Shown one piece after another: positions 24,782 to 32,406 of a stretch of DNA of 64,000 bases. The stretch's first letter is position 1; the number at the start of each line of letters is the position of its first letter. Position numbers and translations under genes: made by a program. Location: positions 4,356,188 through 4,420,187 of the forward strand of contig NZ_MVDG02000001.1 of NCBI RefSeq assembly GCF_002008315.2, given 5' to 3'. The notes under the pieces were generated by a model. It was not told the DNA's origin, ran no database searches, and was given only the letters and a program-made list of their open reading frames with translations. This DNA comes from Arthrobacter sp. KBS0703. GTDB lineage: Bacteria; Actinomycetota; Actinomycetes; Actinomycetales; Micrococcaceae.

Positions 24782-25386
24782 ACCGGATCGATGGACACGA
24801 CGGCCAGGAACCCGCGGCCCAGGATTTCGGGCGTCTGCGTGTCTGAACCGACGACGGCGTCATAGCGGTTGAGTGCCTCCGGTTCACCCGGCGCCGTGGC
24901 GGGTTCGGCAGCGGGTTCGGCTGCGGTGTCAGCGACGGCGACGGTGGCCTGGCCCTGGAGCAATATGCCGAGCTGACCCTCAAATACGGGATGCGCCCGC
25001 TTTTTCGAGAGCTCCACGATCGAGGTGTAGCCCTTGAACGCTCCGGTGCGGGTGATGACGTTCAGGTCGCGGATGTCGCCGGTGGGCAGGGCACTTGAGG
25101 TCGCAGCTTCGCCCGAGAACCGGAAGGGCCGGTACTTCTCGAGCGGGTGTTCGCCGCCGTCCACGGTCAGCAGCAGGAGCTCGCCGTCGATCACGGTCAG
25201 CACGCGCTCCATGCCCGGAAAGGCCGAGAAGTCTCCGGCTTTGGAGACGTCGGCGATGCTGACGCGCCAGTCCCACACGCCGTCCTGCGCAGAGGCGGCC
25301 AGGGGATGGCTGGCCAGCTCCCGGGTGACCCCGCCCCCGTTCCGCCAGGGTTGGGGTCTGAGGTCTGCGAAACGGATGATCTCCAT
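24772..25386 (-). CDS. HutD/Ves-family cupin protein
   Basis: The 204-residue protein opens IIRFADLRPQPWRNGGGVTREL, the signature of HutD/Ves proteins, and includes DWRVSIADVSKAGDFSAFPGMER. It is a bicupin of unclear role; in some bacteria HutD lies with histidine-utilisation genes, which are absent here. A Pro/Ala-rich insertion (about residues 152-168, EPAAEPATAPGEPE) interrupts the second cupin. Its stop lies inside the putative ferritin iron box. Confidence 0.85.
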   Translation of the reverse strand: MEIIRFADLRPQPWRNGGGVTRELASHPLAASAQDGVWDWRVSIADVSKAGDFSAFPGMERVLTVIDGELLLLTVDGGEHPLEKYRPFRFSGEAATSSALPTGDIRDLNVITRTGAFKGYTSIVELSKKRAHPVFEGQLGILLQGQATVAVADTAAEPAAEPATAPGEPEALNRYDAVVGSDTQTPEILGRGFLAVVSIDPVAG

Positions 25387-25552
25387 CCGCCCAGCCTAGC
25401 CCGGGCAGGCCCTGCTGTGCGGCAGCCGCCTGCTCGGCCGCCTGTTCCAGCGGCCGGTTCCATTTGCCGTTGCCCGCGCCTTCCGCCCCGCGTAAAGTCG
25501 GCACAGCATTCCTACGCCGTTGGGGAACAGTTCAACTACAAGGAGCCGGTTT

Positions 25553-26149
25553 ATGTTCGTCAAAGTGTGCGGGCTGAGTACGCCTGAATCCATCCGCGAG
25601 GCAGTGGACGCTGGCGCGGACGCGGTGGGTTTCGTCCTGACGGCCAGTCCCCGGGCAGTGTCTCCGGCGCAGGTCACCAAGCTGCTCAGCGAGGTTCCGG
25701 GCGGCGTAGCCGCCGTCGGCGTTTTCCGCCACGAGCCCGCCGCGGATGCCGTGGCCATTGCCCGCGCCGCCGGTCTGGACTGGATCCAGCTCCACGGCGC
25801 CCGCACTCCCGGGGACGTCAAGACAGCGCACGACGCCGGCATGAAGGTCATCCGGGCAGTCACCATGGATGACGCGCCGGACGCGTTCACCAGTTGGGGC
25901 GAGGAACTGCTGCTGATCGACGCCGCCGTTCCCGGATCGGGCGAGGCCTGGGACTACGGCTCCGTGCGCGCAAAGGGACTCGAAGGGCGTAAGTGGCTCC
26001 TTGCCGGCGGCCTGGATCCGGCAAACGTCGCAGAAGCAGCCCGGGCTGCCGGCGCCTGGGGCGTGGACGTCTCCTCCGGCGTCGAACTTTCCCGGGGAGT
26101 CAAGGATCTGGCGAAGATCCGCGCCTTCGTTACCGCGGCGAAGTCCTAA
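25553..26149 (+). CDS. trpF: Phosphoribosylanthranilate isomerase TrpF
   Basis: TrpF converts N-(5-phosphoribosyl)anthranilate to the carboxyphenylamino-deoxyribulose phosphate in tryptophan synthesis. The catalytic cysteine sits in FVKVCGL at the N-terminus and the aspartate in LLLIDAAVPGSG; the phosphate grip is at LAGGLDPANV and VDVSSGVE. Length (198) is normal. ATG 25553 follows AAGGAG. It stands alone, away from other trp genes. Many actinobacteria instead use bifunctional PriA, so a dedicated TrpF is worth noting. Confidence 0.93.
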   Translation: MFVKVCGLSTPESIREAVDAGADAVGFVLTASPRAVSPAQVTKLLSEVPGGVAAVGVFRHEPAADAVAIARAAGLDWIQLHGARTPGDVKTAHDAGMKVIRAVTMDDAPDAFTSWGEELLLIDAAVPGSGEAWDYGSVRAKGLEGRKWLLAGGLDPANVAEAARAAGAWGVDVSSGVELSRGVKDLAKIRAFVTAAKS

Positions 26150-26188
26150 GGAAGTTGCTCTTGACCGCCATGCCCGGCGGTGGGATAT

Positions 26189-26220
26189 TTAACTTGTTCG
26201 TTAATTAATGCATCGGTTAA
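26189..26220. promoter_or_regulatory. AT-rich operator candidate TTAAC-n6-GTTAA
   Basis: TTAACTTGTTCGTTAA (26189-26204) is a perfect 5-bp inverted repeat in an unusually AT-rich patch, with a further GGTTAA at 26215-26220. It lies about 100 bases ahead of the SRPBCC-YccF-ArsR-SRPBCC operon, so autoregulation by the ArsR-type protein is a reasonable inference. Confidence 0.45.
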
Positions 26221-26302
26221 ACACCTAAACCGCTGGCGGGCCGGAATCCCGGCGAATCCGATGCCATCCCGTATGAGTCCGCATGAGATTCAGGAGTCCG
26301 AC

Positions 26303-26809
26303 ATGAGCACGCAGCAGGAACGCCAATCCTTCACCCTTTCCATGGAGCGCGAATTCGACGCTCCCCGGGACCTGGTCTTCAAGGCGTTTATGGACCCGCA
26401 AACCCTGTCCGCCTGGTTCGGCCCGGAGGGCGTGGACACTCCGCTGGACCGCATCGAGGTGGAGCCTCGGGTCGGCGGCGTGTGGCGCATGGTGATGGTC
26501 TATGAGGAGGACGGCGTCCCCAAGGAATCGCCTATCGATTCGGTCATCCAGGAATACGATCCGCCGCGGCTCCTGGCGACGTCGCAGTTGGACTCGGACC
26601 TTGCCGAGGGGCAAACGCACGTCATGAGTCTGCGGCTGGAGTTTGAGGACATCGGCGGGCGCACGCTGCTACGGCTGACCCAGTCCGGCTTCAACAGCCA
26701 GGAGTACGCCGACATGACGCGCGACGGCTGGGCGAGTTCCTTCACCCTGCTGGACGCTGAGCTCGGGAGGACGCGGCCGAAGAGTGATGCGGGGACAATT
26801 AACTCATGA
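26303..26809 (+). CDS. SRPBCC (START/AHSA1-like) domain protein
   Basis: The 168-residue single-domain protein has the AHSA1 pattern: REFDAPRDLVFKAFMDPQTLSAWFGPEG near the start and DGWASSFTLLDAEL at the C-terminal helix. The fold forms a hydrophobic cavity; ligands are generally unknown. ATG 26303 follows CAGGAG. Its stop overlaps the yccF-like start (ATGA). It is the first gene of the ArsR-linked operon. Confidence 0.85.
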   Translation: MSTQQERQSFTLSMEREFDAPRDLVFKAFMDPQTLSAWFGPEGVDTPLDRIEVEPRVGGVWRMVMVYEEDGVPKESPIDSVIQEYDPPRLLATSQLDSDLAEGQTHVMSLRLEFEDIGGRTLLRLTQSGFNSQEYADMTRDGWASSFTLLDAELGRTRPKSDAGTINS

Positions 26810-27207
26810 AGACCATACTCAACATCATCTGGCTGGTATTCGGCGGACTCTGGCTGGCGGTTGGCTACTTTGCCGCCGGCGTCATCTGCTGCCTCCTCAT
26901 TGTGACCATTCCGTGGGGCATCGCGTCGTTCAGGATCGCGTCGTACACGCTGTGGCCGTTCGGCCGCATGGTGGTGGACAAGCCGGGAGGCAACGGCGTC
27001 TTCGCGCTGTTGGGAAACGTGATCTGGCTCCTCGTGGCCGGCATCTGGATCGCGATCGGCCACGTGGTCACGGCGTTCGCGATGGCCGTCACCATCATCG
27101 GGATTCCGCTGGCCATCGCCAACCTGAAGCTCATTCCGGTGTCGCTGATGCCCCTCGGCAAGCAGATCGTTCCCACCAGCACACCTTTCGTCACCACCTA
27201 CCGCTGA
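26806..27207 (+). CDS. YccF-domain membrane protein
   Basis: The 133-residue protein has the two YccF (DUF307) repeats: NIIWLVFGGLWLAVGYFAAG with IPWGIASFRIA, then GNVIWLLVAGIWIAIGHV with IPLAIANLKL. Each repeat ends in a conserved I-P-x-G/L-I/A pattern. It is an inner-membrane protein of unknown function. It overlaps the preceding gene by 4 bases. Confidence 0.9.
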   Translation: MKTILNIIWLVFGGLWLAVGYFAAGVICCLLIVTIPWGIASFRIASYTLWPFGRMVVDKPGGNGVFALLGNVIWLLVAGIWIAIGHVVTAFAMAVTIIGIPLAIANLKLIPVSLMPLGKQIVPTSTPFVTTYR

Positions 27208-27221
27208 CAGGCCGGCAATGA

Positions 27222-27572
27222 ATGGCAAACGACCAGCTCAGCATGATCTTCGCTGCCCTGGCGGACCCCACGCGGCGCGCCATCCTGGCGCGCCTGGCCG
27301 AGGGGGAGGCCACGGTCAACGAACTCGCGGAGCCGTTTGAGATCAGCCTCCCGGCCGTCTCCCGCCACCTGAAGGTATTGGAGGCAGCCGGGCTGATCTC
27401 GCGCAGCCGCAACGCGCAATGGCGCTCCAGCCGCCTCGAGGCCGCGCCGCTCGGCGCTGCCACGCAGTGGATGGAGACGTACCGCCGCTTCTGGGACATG
27501 AGCTTCGACAAGCTCGATGCCCACCTGAAGAGAATCCAGACCACGGAAAGGGAGGAAGACCAAAATGTCTGA
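27222..27572 (+). CDS. ArsR-family transcriptional regulator
   Basis: The 116-residue winged-helix repressor has IFAALADPTRRAILARLAEGEATVNELAEPF and the recognition helix SLPAVSRHLKVLEAAGLI. It lacks the ELCVCDL metal-binding cysteines of ArsR/SmtB, so it is a non-metal member. This type is almost always paired with an AHSA1-like gene, as here (8-base overlap with the next gene). It probably controls its own operon. Confidence 0.92.
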   Translation: MANDQLSMIFAALADPTRRAILARLAEGEATVNELAEPFEISLPAVSRHLKVLEAAGLISRSRNAQWRSSRLEAAPLGAATQWMETYRRFWDMSFDKLDAHLKRIQTTEREEDQNV

Positions 27573-28058
27573 GCAACTGACCCCAATGCCATCCACGGCG
27601 CCGGACGAGTTGATGCTTGTCATCACCCGCCACTTCGAGGCGCCCATTCAAACCGTGTGGTCGGCCCTGACGGATCTCAACCAGGCGCCGGCATGGTGGG
27701 GGCCGCACGGGTTCCACGTCCCGCGCGAGACCATCGAGGCCGACTTCGAAGTCGGCGGACGCTACCGTGCCTGCATGGTCCAGGAGGAGACCGGCCAGCG
27801 GCTTTGGTGGAGCGGCATCCACACACGCATCGAACCGCCCACCACCTTCGAATACACCTACGCCTGGGACAACGAAGACGGCACGCGGGGCTACGAGACT
27901 GAAGTGGCCATCAAGCTGGAGGAGGAGGCCGGCGGCACCCGGATGACCTTCACCCCTGTCTCTTATACACATCTAGATGTGTATAAGAGACAGGCCACGG
28001 CGGCGGCTGGGGCGAGGCCTTTGACCGGCTGGCAGCCCACCTGAGGTCCGCCGCATAG
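27565..28058 (+). CDS. AHSA1-like SRPBCC protein, interrupted by adapter
   Basis: N-terminal part: LVITRHFEAPIQTVWSALTDLNQAPAWWGPHG and GRYRACMVQEETGQRLWWSG, typical of AHSA1 domains that follow ArsR genes. At 27956-27993 a Nextera junction adapter interrupts the frame after RMTFT. Beyond it the correct continuation is in another frame (HGGGWGEAFDRLAAHL) and ends at TAG 28058. About a dozen codons are lost at the junction. The organism's gene is probably intact at about 155-165 residues. Confidence 0.85.
27956..27993. other. Nextera mate-pair junction adapter (artefact)
   Basis: Complete 38-bp self-complementary junction adapter inside the AHSA1-like gene. Flanking protein sequence shows that the true genomic gap is small, about a dozen codons. 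Confidence 0.98.
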
Positions 28059-28085
28059 CGTCCGGCGCGGCCCGGCCGCAGGCCG

Positions 28086-28976
28086 TCACTGGCCGGCTGA
28101 CTCGAGTTCGCCCCGGAGGTTCCGCCGCGCCGCTTCCAGCCACAACTCGCGGGCACGGCGGCTGTGGAACAGCGGGTCGAGTTCCAGCAGCCCGCGCACG
28201 ACGGCGGCCCGGCCGCCGCGAAGTCGGCGTCGCCTTTGTATAAGAGACAGCGCGTAGTCTTCGCGGACGGCGGCCACGTACCTGGCGTAGGGCTCCGGTT
28301 CGCCGCCGAGAACCGACAGGTCCGCGTCGCAGAGGAGGGCGCCGTCGTCGTCCCCTGCCGGAGGCCGGTGGTCAGACGTCAGGCGGACCAGCCGTGCCAC
28401 CTCCGCAACGTCCCCGGCGGGGAGTCCGGCCTCGGTGAGCCTGAGCTCGGCGAGGCGGGCCGACTCCTCCTCGTCCAGGCCGGCGGCGCCGCGGTAGACG
28501 GCGTCGTGGAACCAGGCCGCGAGAACCACGGTGCGCGGGGGTTCTGCGGGTTCGGTGAGCAGGTCCAGCGCCTCGAGCACCGCCAGCAGGTGCGTGCAGC
28601 CGTGATACCGGCGGTGGCTCTCGCTCCAGCGGTCAAGAAGGTCCAGGAACAGGGCATCGTGGCCGGCCATCACCGTGTTCCAGCGGTTGAGCAACGGGGT
28701 CTTCAGCGATGTGTTGCGCTCGCGGGCGGGGATCCTGAGTCCGCTGGCGATCAGCTTCCGGACCAGGATCCGGGCCTCCACGGGAATGGCGCCCGCCGCT
28801 ACGAGCGCATCGTAGCGGCGCTCGGGCACATCGTAGTGGTCGCCGTCGAACGCCCGCTCCGGGATCTCAGCCGCGGCGGCAAACGCGTGCAGTTCTGCCA
28901 GTGAGGCGTCCGAAATCAGGTGCGAAAAGTGTGTTCCGTGCGCAGGCCAGAGAGGCGGATCCAGGTAAACGGCCAT
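28086..28976 (-). CDS. DUF4031 plus HD-type domain protein, with adapter fragment inside
   Basis: Residues 1-80 match DUF4031 (VYLDPPLWPAHGTHFSHLISD). The following part is an HD-like metal phosphohydrolase domain with YHGCTHLLAVLEAL, VLAAWFHDAVY and LLCDADLSVLG. The fused layout is common in actinobacteria; the substrate is unknown. Near residue 242 the sequence ALSLIQRRRRLRG is spurious. It derives from a 14-base adapter piece (28237-28250) and a missing base shortly after. The expected reading is a run like DADFAAGRAAVVRG. Confidence 0.85.
   Translation of the reverse strand: MAVYLDPPLWPAHGTHFSHLISDASLAELHAFAAAAEIPERAFDGDHYDVPERRYDALVAAGAIPVEARILVRKLIASGLRIPARERNTSLKTPLLNRWNTVMAGHDALFLDLLDRWSESHRRYHGCTHLLAVLEALDLLTEPAEPPRTVVLAAWFHDAVYRGAAGLDEEESARLAELRLTEAGLPAGDVAEVARLVRLTSDHRPPAGDDDGALLCDADLSVLGGEPEPYARYVAAVREDYALSLIQRRRRLRGGRAAVVRGLLELDPLFHSRRARELWLEAARRNLRGELESAGQ
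28237..28250. other. Partial Nextera adapter (artefact)
   Basis: TGTATAAGAGACAG is the last 14 bases of the mosaic-end sequence. It replaces a few codons of the HD-domain gene; a base also appears missing near 28212-28222. Confidence 0.93.
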
Positions 28977-29061
28977 GCAGGAAGTCTAGTCCCCGGGCCC
29001 CTGGGGTTCCCGGCAGGCGGCCTGCCCGCCGCCTGCCGTTCTGGAATTCGCGCGGGACGTA

Positions 29062-29799
29062 CTACGACGCCCTGACGACGACGTCGTCGATGTATTCGTC
29101 TCCCATCTGGCGGGCGTGCTCGGCACCCAGCTGCACTGCGCTCAGGCTCGAGACGCCGAGGTTGACGACACTGCTGGAATACTCGGCTGCGCCGTCGAAC
29201 CACACCTTGATTGTTGACTGGCTGCCGTTGGCGGTCACCGTCATTTGGGCATGGTGCCAGGTGTTCAACGGGATGCTGGAGGACTTCAGCTTGGTGTAGG
29301 TGAAAGTCGTCCCGCCCGGGTTGGTGACGCGCAGCCAGAGCTGCCCGTTGCTGTTGTAGCGGTAGATGTCCGCGATCCGGTTGCCGCCTGAGAAGAACCG
29401 AAGGTACGGGACATCGTTTCCGGCCACGCCTGCGGTGGTGATGTTGAACCAGCCGTCGGCGCTTGCTGTCTTGGTGCCCGAGCTCAGGGATGCCGACATT
29501 TTGGCGATAGATCCGGAGTCGGCGGTCACATGGAGTTTGACGGAGCACAGCCCCTTCTGGTGCTGTGAGGAGGAGATGTTGGCCGTTCCGGTTCCCGCGG
29601 TGGTCTTGACGAAGGGAACAATGGAACCTTCGAAGCTCGTGGCGGCCACCACGTTCGTTCCGGCCAGCGTGCTGGTTGGTGCCGTTGTGTTGGGGTTGCA
29701 CGTGACCGCGTTGGCGGCCTGTGACGAGGCGAAGATCAGTCCACCGGACAACATCACGCCGACGGCACCTGCTGTGCCCAGTTTCTTCAACTTGCTCAT
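29062..29799 (-). CDS. Secreted lectin/LamG-like protein at the end of the polysaccharide operon
   Basis: The 245-residue protein begins with a Sec signal peptide (KKLGTAGAVGVMLSGGLIFA, cleavage near ANA-VT at about residue 32). The mature part has the beta-sandwich pattern of concanavalin/LamG domains: YLRFFSGGNRIADIYR, TWHHAQMTVTANGSQS, KVWFDGAAEYSS and a C-terminal IDDVVVRAS. Such domains bind or cleave polysaccharide; no clear catalytic residues are visible, so binding is favoured. ATG 29799 has GAGGA upstream. It follows the polysaccharide genes on the same strand. Confidence 0.75.
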   Translation of the reverse strand: MSKLKKLGTAGAVGVMLSGGLIFASSQAANAVTCNPNTTAPTSTLAGTNVVAATSFEGSIVPFVKTTAGTGTANISSSQHQKGLCSVKLHVTADSGSIAKMSASLSSGTKTASADGWFNITTAGVAGNDVPYLRFFSGGNRIADIYRYNSNGQLWLRVTNPGGTTFTYTKLKSSSIPLNTWHHAQMTVTANGSQSTIKVWFDGAAEYSSSVVNLGVSSLSAVQLGAEHARQMGDEYIDDVVVRAS

Positions 29800-29898
29800 T
29801 TGGTAGTCCTCACTATCTTGTTTTGTGTCTTTGGTAACCGGCCGGTGGGCCGGTCCCGGCGGAGCGGCCGGGCAGGCCATGCCAGGAGCGAAACGCCA

Positions 29899-30069
29899 TT
29901 ACAGCAGCTGGATGAGCTTGGCCAGGAGCGAGACGCAGATGAGGGAAAGGAGGGCCGCAGCGGTGTAAACCGCGGCTTTCGGCAGCGGGGCGTCCGGCCG
30001 AACTATGCGCAAGGCATCACACGTAACCAATGCCACGACGGTGGCAAATCCTGTCAGGAAGATGATCAT
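29899..30069 (-). CDS. 56-residue two-helix membrane protein
   Basis: The product has two hydrophobic helices (IIFLTGFATVVALVTCDAL and AAVYTAAALLSLICVSLLAK) joined by a short basic loop. ATG 30069 overlaps the stop of the preceding gene by 4 bases (ATGA), strong evidence for translation despite its size. No family is recognised. It is the last small member of the operon before the secreted protein. Confidence 0.65.
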   Translation of the reverse strand: MIIFLTGFATVVALVTCDALRIVRPDAPLPKAAVYTAAALLSLICVSLLAKLIQLL

Positions 30070-30443
30070 CGCGCACCTGCCAGGGAGTCGCGGGAGCGCT
30101 GGACGCCGAGCGCCAGTAGTCCCAGGGTGATCAGCGACAGGAGGCACACCGCCGCCGGCGGCGACCAGATCCGCGAAAAGACCATGGCCGTGGAGATGAT
30201 GGTGGCGAGCGCGAGGCTGGAAGCCACGGCAATGGACACAGCCAGCGGGAGGGTGCCGCGTGCCTCGGGACTGTCCGGCGGCCCGAACCGAAGAAGCATG
30301 ACCAGGGCTGTGCCGGGGCCTGCCAGGATCAGCAGCCCGATCACCAAGAGCCTCAGGCCCTCCGGCCCGAAGAAGGAGAGCGGTATGGCGGCGATGGCAA
30401 TGCCGCCCACCGCATACGTCACGTACTTTCTATCAAATGCCAT
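30066..30443 (-). CDS. 125-residue four-helix membrane protein
   Basis: Four hydrophobic segments are visible: YVTYAVGGIAIAAIPLSFF, GLRLLVIGLLILAGPGTALV, LAVSIAVASSLALATIISTA and AVCLLSLITLGLLALGV. The ATG at 30443 lies within the end of the large upstream membrane gene (11-base overlap). Its family is unknown. It could be an accessory subunit of the large polytopic protein. Confidence 0.75.
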   Translation of the reverse strand: MAFDRKYVTYAVGGIAIAAIPLSFFGPEGLRLLVIGLLILAGPGTALVMLLRFGPPDSPEARGTLPLAVSIAVASSLALATIISTAMVFSRIWSPPAAVCLLSLITLGLLALGVQRSRDSLAGAR

Positions 30444-32406
30444 TGCCTGCTCCTTTGATGTGGAAGACCACGCCGCCGGCCTCATCGAACACTTTCGTCC
30501 AGCCGGGGCTGGCGCCGCACGTTGCAATGAAGTGGTCAAGGTCCCCGGGGGGCGTCGTTTCGAGAAGTTCAGCCGCCCGTTTTTGGCTTGTTGTGATGAT
30601 CAGGTAGGCGCCTGACCGCTGTGCAATTCTGTTGGTTGCATCGCACGTCAGCGGGGCGGCGTCGGGCCGTGGCTGGGCCGCCAGAAGCTCCCGGTAGTCG
30701 TACTCGGCGTATTTCTGGAACTGCCACGGGGTGTTGCGCACTGCCTCGATGAGGATTGATCCTGTCGGGGCTGTCGCGTAGAGCTTGTTGACCAGCGAGA
30801 TTTCTTCCGGCGTGAACTTCTCCATGCTGTCATTGCCGTAGCGGGTCACCACGGTGGCGCCGGCCAGAACAGATCCCAGCATCAGCAGGGCAATGATCCG
30901 TTTCCAGCCGGGCGCGCCCTGCCTGTCCGGGATCAGGATGAGTACGGCCAGGCAGGCAGCGAACGGCAGGCTGAAAAGGTACAGGCGAAGAAGCAGTTCG
31001 CCGCCGTATGGCTGCCCGGGAATCAGGGCCAGCGGGGCCAGCGCTCCCACCGCGGCAGTGAGCCACGCGGTCCGCCGCCGGTGGGCCATGAAAGCCCCCA
31101 CTGCGGCCAGGACCCAGACCAGCGCCACCTCGGCAAGCCGCGTGTAGACCACCAGCACGTGGGCCTCGCTGCCGTTCACGCGTTGTGTTACGGCGCCGAG
31201 GGTGTTGGCCTGGACGTCGCCGAACGATCCGAACAGCTGGGACAGATGACCCTCGAAGTACGCAGAGGCCGCGAACACCAGCCAGCCGATCGGCAGGACC
31301 GCGGCGAGGATGGGCAGGTAGCGCAGCCGGAGCCGGCCTGTCAGGACGAAGAGGGCCAGGATGGGGATCACCGCGAAGGGGGTGAGCTGGTGGGACGCCG
31401 TCATGGCCAGGAGGAACCCGGCGCAGACCACCAGCAGGACGGCAGCGTCCGCCGGGGGAGGGCTTGCCATGCCCTGATGGGGCACGGTGGGGTCAAGTTT
31501 GGCCACGGTGTGGGCCAGTGACCTTGTGAACGGCTTGCTGCCGGTGGGCCAGGCCCATCCGCTGAAGACGCTCAGGAGACAGGCGAGCAGGGTGACGAGC
31601 AGCAGGAAGGCGTACGCCTGCGGGGACAGGTAGTCCTGCCCGACCCAGCTGGTCAGGAAGAAGATCCAGACCCCCGCCCACGCCTGCCGCGGCTGCGACG
31701 TCAGCCGCGTTGCCAGTGCCAGCAGCGGGGCCATCAGCAGCAGGTTGATTCCCAGCGGCGCCCACGTTGCAACACCCATCAGGTCCCGGACTCCGGTGGC
31801 GCCGGACACGAGCCCCAGGAGGTCGAAGAAGCCGGGCCAGTTGAAGTACGCGTCAAGATTCGTGTCCAGCTGGCCGGACTTGGCGATGTGGTCGGCAATG
31901 CCGAGGTGCCGGTAGCTGGCCTCGAGGCGGGGCAGGCCGTGGATGATGGGATCCGCGGCATGCAGGATAACCACGAGGACCATGACCTGGCCGGCCAGCA
32001 ACGTCGGTGTGTACCGGCGCAGATTCAGGCTGGCCACGAATCCTGCCAGGCTGAGTGCGAGGGCAACGTAGTAGGCGGGCGGAAGTGCCTCGACGAGCCC
32101 CGTCCCGCCGATCCGCGCGGGATCCACGCTCAGCAGGCTCCAGATTCCCAGCGCCAGGGCCACGGCTGCAAGCCCGGCCAGAGCGGCAAGCTGCCAGGGA
32201 CGCGACGATTCATGACGGACGACGGCGGGAGGCTGGGTGCCGCCGTGCTTGGCGCCGGCATGCTTGATTTCGGCATGCTTGGTGTCGCCATGCTTGCCGT
32301 CATGACGCCCGTCGTGCTTGGCACCGCCGTGCGTCGTGTCGGCGTGACGGTGGGGTGCGGGTGACAGTGGTGTCGTCGGTGCGGACGACGTGGGTTCGGG
32401 TGTCAT
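30433..32406 (-). CDS. Large polytopic membrane protein, GT-C/polymerase-like, histidine-rich N-terminus
   Basis: The 657-residue protein has about 12 transmembrane helices and a ~110-residue C-terminal extracytoplasmic domain. The first large loop (about 125-205, with YRHLGIADHI and AYFNWPGFFDLLG) sits where GT-C glycosyltransferases and polymerases carry catalytic residues. Role as lipid-linked sugar transferase or Wzy-like polymerase is inferred. Residues 19-54 form a cytoplasmic His-rich tract (repeats such as HGGAKHDGRHDGKHGDTKHA), an unusual feature for this class and a possible metal-binding segment. It overlaps the fusion gene upstream by 4 bases. Confidence 0.75.
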   Translation of the reverse strand: MTPEPTSSAPTTPLSPAPHRHADTTHGGAKHDGRHDGKHGDTKHAEIKHAGAKHGGTQPPAVVRHESSRPWQLAALAGLAAVALALGIWSLLSVDPARIGGTGLVEALPPAYYVALALSLAGFVASLNLRRYTPTLLAGQVMVLVVILHAADPIIHGLPRLEASYRHLGIADHIAKSGQLDTNLDAYFNWPGFFDLLGLVSGATGVRDLMGVATWAPLGINLLLMAPLLALATRLTSQPRQAWAGVWIFFLTSWVGQDYLSPQAYAFLLLVTLLACLLSVFSGWAWPTGSKPFTRSLAHTVAKLDPTVPHQGMASPPPADAAVLLVVCAGFLLAMTASHQLTPFAVIPILALFVLTGRLRLRYLPILAAVLPIGWLVFAASAYFEGHLSQLFGSFGDVQANTLGAVTQRVNGSEAHVLVVYTRLAEVALVWVLAAVGAFMAHRRRTAWLTAAVGALAPLALIPGQPYGGELLLRLYLFSLPFAACLAVLILIPDRQGAPGWKRIIALLMLGSVLAGATVVTRYGNDSMEKFTPEEISLVNKLYATAPTGSILIEAVRNTPWQFQKYAEYDYRELLAAQPRPDAAPLTCDATNRIAQRSGAYLIITTSQKRAAELLETTPPGDLDHFIATCGASPGWTKVFDEAGGVVFHIKGAGNGI

